Below, piece after piece: positions 5,642 to 7,919 of a stretch of DNA of 7,919 nucleotides; position 1 is the first letter of the stretch; the number at the start of each line of letters is the position of its first letter. The stretch covers positions 1-7,919 of the forward strand of contig CAKRJP010000034.1 in assembly GCA_934351835.1 (NCBI GenBank). The letters run 5' to 3'. The DNA comes from an uncultured Lachnospiraceae bacterium (GTDB lineage: Bacteria; Bacillota; Clostridia; Lachnospirales; Lachnospiraceae). The translations under genes and the position numbers were made by a program. The notes beneath the pieces were generated by a model. The model saw only the letters and a list, made by a program, of their open reading frames with translations. It ran no database searches and was not told the origin of the DNA.

Positions 5642-5670
5642 TTGTTGTTTTAATCAGGGAAGATTATACT
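5642..5670 (+). promoter_or_regulatory. Promoter of the MATE-aldo/keto reductase operon
   Basis: TTGTTG (5642-5647) and TATACT (5665-5670) are 17 bp apart. The -10 box is one base from consensus and the -35 box is weak, as expected for an activator-dependent promoter. The proposed LysR dyad ends about 19 bp upstream of the -35 box, a usual activation site position. The predicted leader is about 30 nt. Confidence 0.55.
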
Positions 5671-5707
5671 TTTCACTGACAGAATACAGATAAGAGGATT
5701 GAGAAAA

Positions 5708-7087
5708 ATGATGGAAAATAAAAAACGAAAACCATTGGATATGTTACATGGCTCCATCTGGAATAAATTGCCGTTATTTGCACTCCCAGTGGCGGCAACC
5801 GCTATTTTAGAGCAGCTTTTTAATGCTTCTGATATTGCGGTCGTCGGGAATTTTACCGGAGCCGGAAAAACAATCGCAGTGGCGGCAGTTGGCGCAAACA
5901 GTTCGATTATTTCACTGATCGTTAATCTGTTTGTTGGTATTGCACTTGGAGCAAATGTTGTCATTGCCAATGCCATCGGAAGAAAAGATAAAGATACTGT
6001 TACAAAGGCAGTTCATACTTCGATTATTATTGCAATACTGGCAGGAATCGGTGTTGCCATTGCCGGTGAATTGGCTGCAAAGCCCTTGCTGTCAGTTCTT
6101 CAGGTACCTGGGGATGTCTTCCCGGAAGCGCTGCTTTATCTTAGAATCTATCTGATCGGAATGCCGGTTATATTGCTCTATAACTTTGAAGCAGCTATTT
6201 TCAGAAGTACAGGAGACACCAAAACTCCGCTTGTTATATTGACAATATCAGGAATTCTGAATGTACTGCTGAATCTGTTCTTTGTAGCTGTCTTACACAT
6301 GACAGTCAATGGCGTTGCTATCGCAACAGTTGTTTCCAATGCGGTAAGTTCCGTTTTACTGTTTTATCGTCTTGTAAAAACAAAAGAACTGATTCATGTA
6401 GAATGGAAGAAACTGAGAATTGACCGGAAAATATTAAGACAGATTATGAGGATTGGTTTGCCGGCAGGAATCCAGAGTGCGGTATTTGCAGTAGCGAATA
6501 TCGTGATACAGTCAGCAATCAACAGTCTTGGAACAGTCGTTATGGCAGCATCGTCAGCAGCCTACAATATAGAGATTTTTGCGTATGATATATTGAACTC
6601 TTTCAGTCAGGCATGTACGACTTTTGTGGGACAAAATTATGGTGCTGGACAGATCAGAAGATGCAGAAAAGTTTTGATTTTATGTATTGTAGAGGATACG
6701 GTTGCAACTGCGTGTGCCATTGTATTGATCCTGTTGACAGGAAAGGCATTGCTCTCTATTTTTAATAATGATCCAGAGGTTATTTCTGTAGGATACACGA
6801 GACTTATTATGGTATTCTCTGCATACACCTTCAGTATGTTGTATGAAAATATGTCCGGTTATATGAGAGGATTTGGCTTTTCTCTGATACCGGCTATAGT
6901 GACAACACTGGGAATATGCGGAGTAAGAATTTTCTGGATCATGTCAGTTTTCCCTTCGCACAGGACATTTACCGGAATATTGACTGCTTACCCAGTCAGC
7001 CTTTCGGTAACGGCACTGCTGATTTTTATGGTATTAGTAATCTATCATCCATCGAAAAGATTTCAAACAGATAAAGGAGAAATGTAA
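5708..7087 (+). CDS. MATE family multidrug/sodium efflux transporter
   Basis: The 459-aa polytopic membrane protein has the length and two-fold repeat of the multidrug and toxic compound extrusion family (usually 12 membrane helices). The first half opens with PLFALPVAATAILEQLFN and SDIAVVG (41-47), the family's first-helix block, and carries GRKD (91-94) and FRSTGDTKTPL (165-175). The second half restarts at IGLPAGIQSAVF (249-260) and has FVGQNYGAG (306-314). The protein exports organic cations or drugs in exchange for H+ or Na+; the substrate cannot be told. I choose the ATG at 5708, 10 nt after GAGG. A TTG at 5699 keeps the frame but lies too close to that site, and an adjacent ATG at 5711 is possible. 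It is the first gene of an operon with the reductase 2 nt downstream, divergent from the truncated lysR. Confidence 0.92.
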   Translation: MMENKKRKPLDMLHGSIWNKLPLFALPVAATAILEQLFNASDIAVVGNFTGAGKTIAVAAVGANSSIISLIVNLFVGIALGANVVIANAIGRKDKDTVTKAVHTSIIIAILAGIGVAIAGELAAKPLLSVLQVPGDVFPEALLYLRIYLIGMPVILLYNFEAAIFRSTGDTKTPLVILTISGILNVLLNLFFVAVLHMTVNGVAIATVVSNAVSSVLLFYRLVKTKELIHVEWKKLRIDRKILRQIMRIGLPAGIQSAVFAVANIVIQSAINSLGTVVMAASSAAYNIEIFAYDILNSFSQACTTFVGQNYGAGQIRRCRKVLILCIVEDTVATACAIVLILLTGKALLSIFNNDPEVISVGYTRLIMVFSAYTFSMLYENMSGYMRGFGFSLIPAIVTTLGICGVRIFWIMSVFPSHRTFTGILTAYPVSLSVTALLIFMVLVIYHPSKRFQTDKGEM

Positions 7088-7089
7088 TT

Positions 7090-7919
7090 ATGGAAAGAAA
7101 AGAGATTGTATTAAATAATGGTGTAACGATGCCTCTAATCGGTTACGGAGTATTCCGCATGACGAATCCGGAAGAATGTGAAAATGCTGTTGTACAGGCA
7201 GTTAAAACAGGTTATCGCCTGATTGATACTGCGGCTGCTTATGAAAATGAAACTGCTGTTGGAAAAGCAATCAAACGTGTTATTACAGAAGGAATTGTTA
7301 AAAGAGAAGACTTATTTGTGACAACAAAGCTTTGGATCACGGATACTACTTACGAAAAAGCAAAAGAAGGATTCCGGCGTTCCCTTGATCGTCTTGGGCT
7401 GGATTACGTGGATTTATATCTGATTCATCAGCCATACAATGATTATTACGGCGCATGGCGTGCTTTAGAAGAATTGTATGAAGATGGAAAAGTAAAATCC
7501 ATCGGAGTGGATAACTTCACGCAGGACAGGATGGCTGATTTTCTGTTTTTTAACAAGGTAAAACCGGCAGTAAACATGATCGAGTGCAATGCGTATTTCC
7601 AGAGAGAGGACGAGCGTAAGTATCTGAAAGAACAAAACATACTGATGCAGGCATGGTCGCCTCTTGCTGCCGGAAAAGAAGATCTTTTTACGAATGAAAT
7701 ATTATGTGAAATTGCACAGAAGCATGATAAATCAGTGGCACAGATTGTTTTAAGATGGCTTGTGCAGAGAGGAATCATTCCTGTTGTGAAGTCGGCAAAT
7801 CCGATACGAATGAAAGAAAATCTGGATATCTTTGATTTTGTCCTGTCTGAAGAAGAGATGAAACAGATTGCGACACTGGATACCGGACACACTTATGCAA
7901 CCGCACGTAATACAGGAAA
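7090..7919 (+). CDS. Aldo/keto reductase (partial, nearly complete)
   Basis: The 276 visible codons encode a cytoplasmic NADPH-dependent aldo/keto reductase of the diketogluconate reductase-like group. The family signature GYRLIDTAAAYENE (41-54) supplies catalytic D46 and Y51. K80 in FVTTKLW and H113 in LYLIHQP complete the Asp-Tyr-Lys-His tetrad. VVKSANP (232-238) is the cofactor-binding lysine block near the C-terminus. Family members end at about 270-290 aa, so only a few residues are probably missing at the window edge. The ATG at 7090 lies 2 nt after the MATE stop, with GGAGA inside the end of the MATE gene at about 10-nt spacing, so the two genes form an operon. The likely job is reduction of reactive or xenobiotic carbonyls alongside export. 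The substrate is unknown. Confidence 0.94.
   Translation, partial: MERKEIVLNNGVTMPLIGYGVFRMTNPEECENAVVQAVKTGYRLIDTAAAYENETAVGKAIKRVITEGIVKREDLFVTTKLWITDTTYEKAKEGFRRSLDRLGLDYVDLYLIHQPYNDYYGAWRALEELYEDGKVKSIGVDNFTQDRMADFLFFNKVKPAVNMIECNAYFQREDERKYLKEQNILMQAWSPLAAGKEDLFTNEILCEIAQKHDKSVAQIVLRWLVQRGIIPVVKSANPIRMKENLDIFDFVLSEEEMKQIATLDTGHTYATARNTG

Noticed and set aside
7446..7892. Minus-strand ORF of 148 aa
   Set aside because: It is antisense to the aldo/keto reductase, whose catalytic tetrad and signatures are all visible on the plus strand.
1..7919. tRNA, rRNA, riboswitch or CRISPR array
   Set aside because: No cloverleaf, rRNA-like stretch, known riboswitch core or spaced direct repeats could be recognised by reading both strands.

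Overview
The window looks like a low-GC Firmicutes chromosome, most likely a gut Lachnospiraceae or related Clostridia. This rests on the AT-rich composition, strong AGGAGG-type ribosome binding sites, near-consensus sigma-A promoters and the protein types. It is an inference from style, not a database match.

Layout. (1) 1-391, minus strand: the first 130 codons of an L-lactate dehydrogenase, driven by a promoter with perfect consensus hexamers (453-481). (2) About 588-2965, minus strand: a two-gene operon of an AAA15/RloA-type ATPase and an RloB-type TOPRIM-like nuclease. The genes overlap by 4 nt and end at an intrinsic terminator. This pairing is the architecture of the abortive-infection system AbiL and resembles other ATPase plus TOPRIM defences such as PARIS and OLD-type pairs. 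About 150 nt between the rloB stop and the terminator stay open in the -1 frame, so a small third gene or a C-terminal extension is possible. (3) 2966-3175: a very AT-rich divergent intergenic region with a perfect 24-bp inverted repeat between two outward promoters. (4) 3176-3799, plus strand: the N-terminal part of a DUF262 (GmrSD-like) protein, cut off by an insertion sequence. (5) About 3771-5253: an IS256-family element with an intact transposase. (6) 5244-5567, minus strand: a LysR-type regulator cut off after its DNA-binding part by the other end of the IS. (7) 5708-7919, plus strand: a MATE efflux transporter followed by an aldo/keto reductase, divergent from the lysR fragment. The lysR/MATE intergenic region holds a dyad of LysR-box form.

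How it fits together. Housekeeping or metabolic genes (ldh; MATE plus reductase) flank an accessory defence cluster (RloA-like, RloB, DUF262). The IS separates two convergent genes that have both lost their 3' ends, and no target duplication is visible at its borders. The simplest reading is that an IS-associated deletion removed the 3' parts of the DUF262 gene and the LysR gene, plus anything between them. The defence locus may therefore be the remaining half of a larger island, and the MATE-reductase operon may have lost normal control by its LysR regulator.
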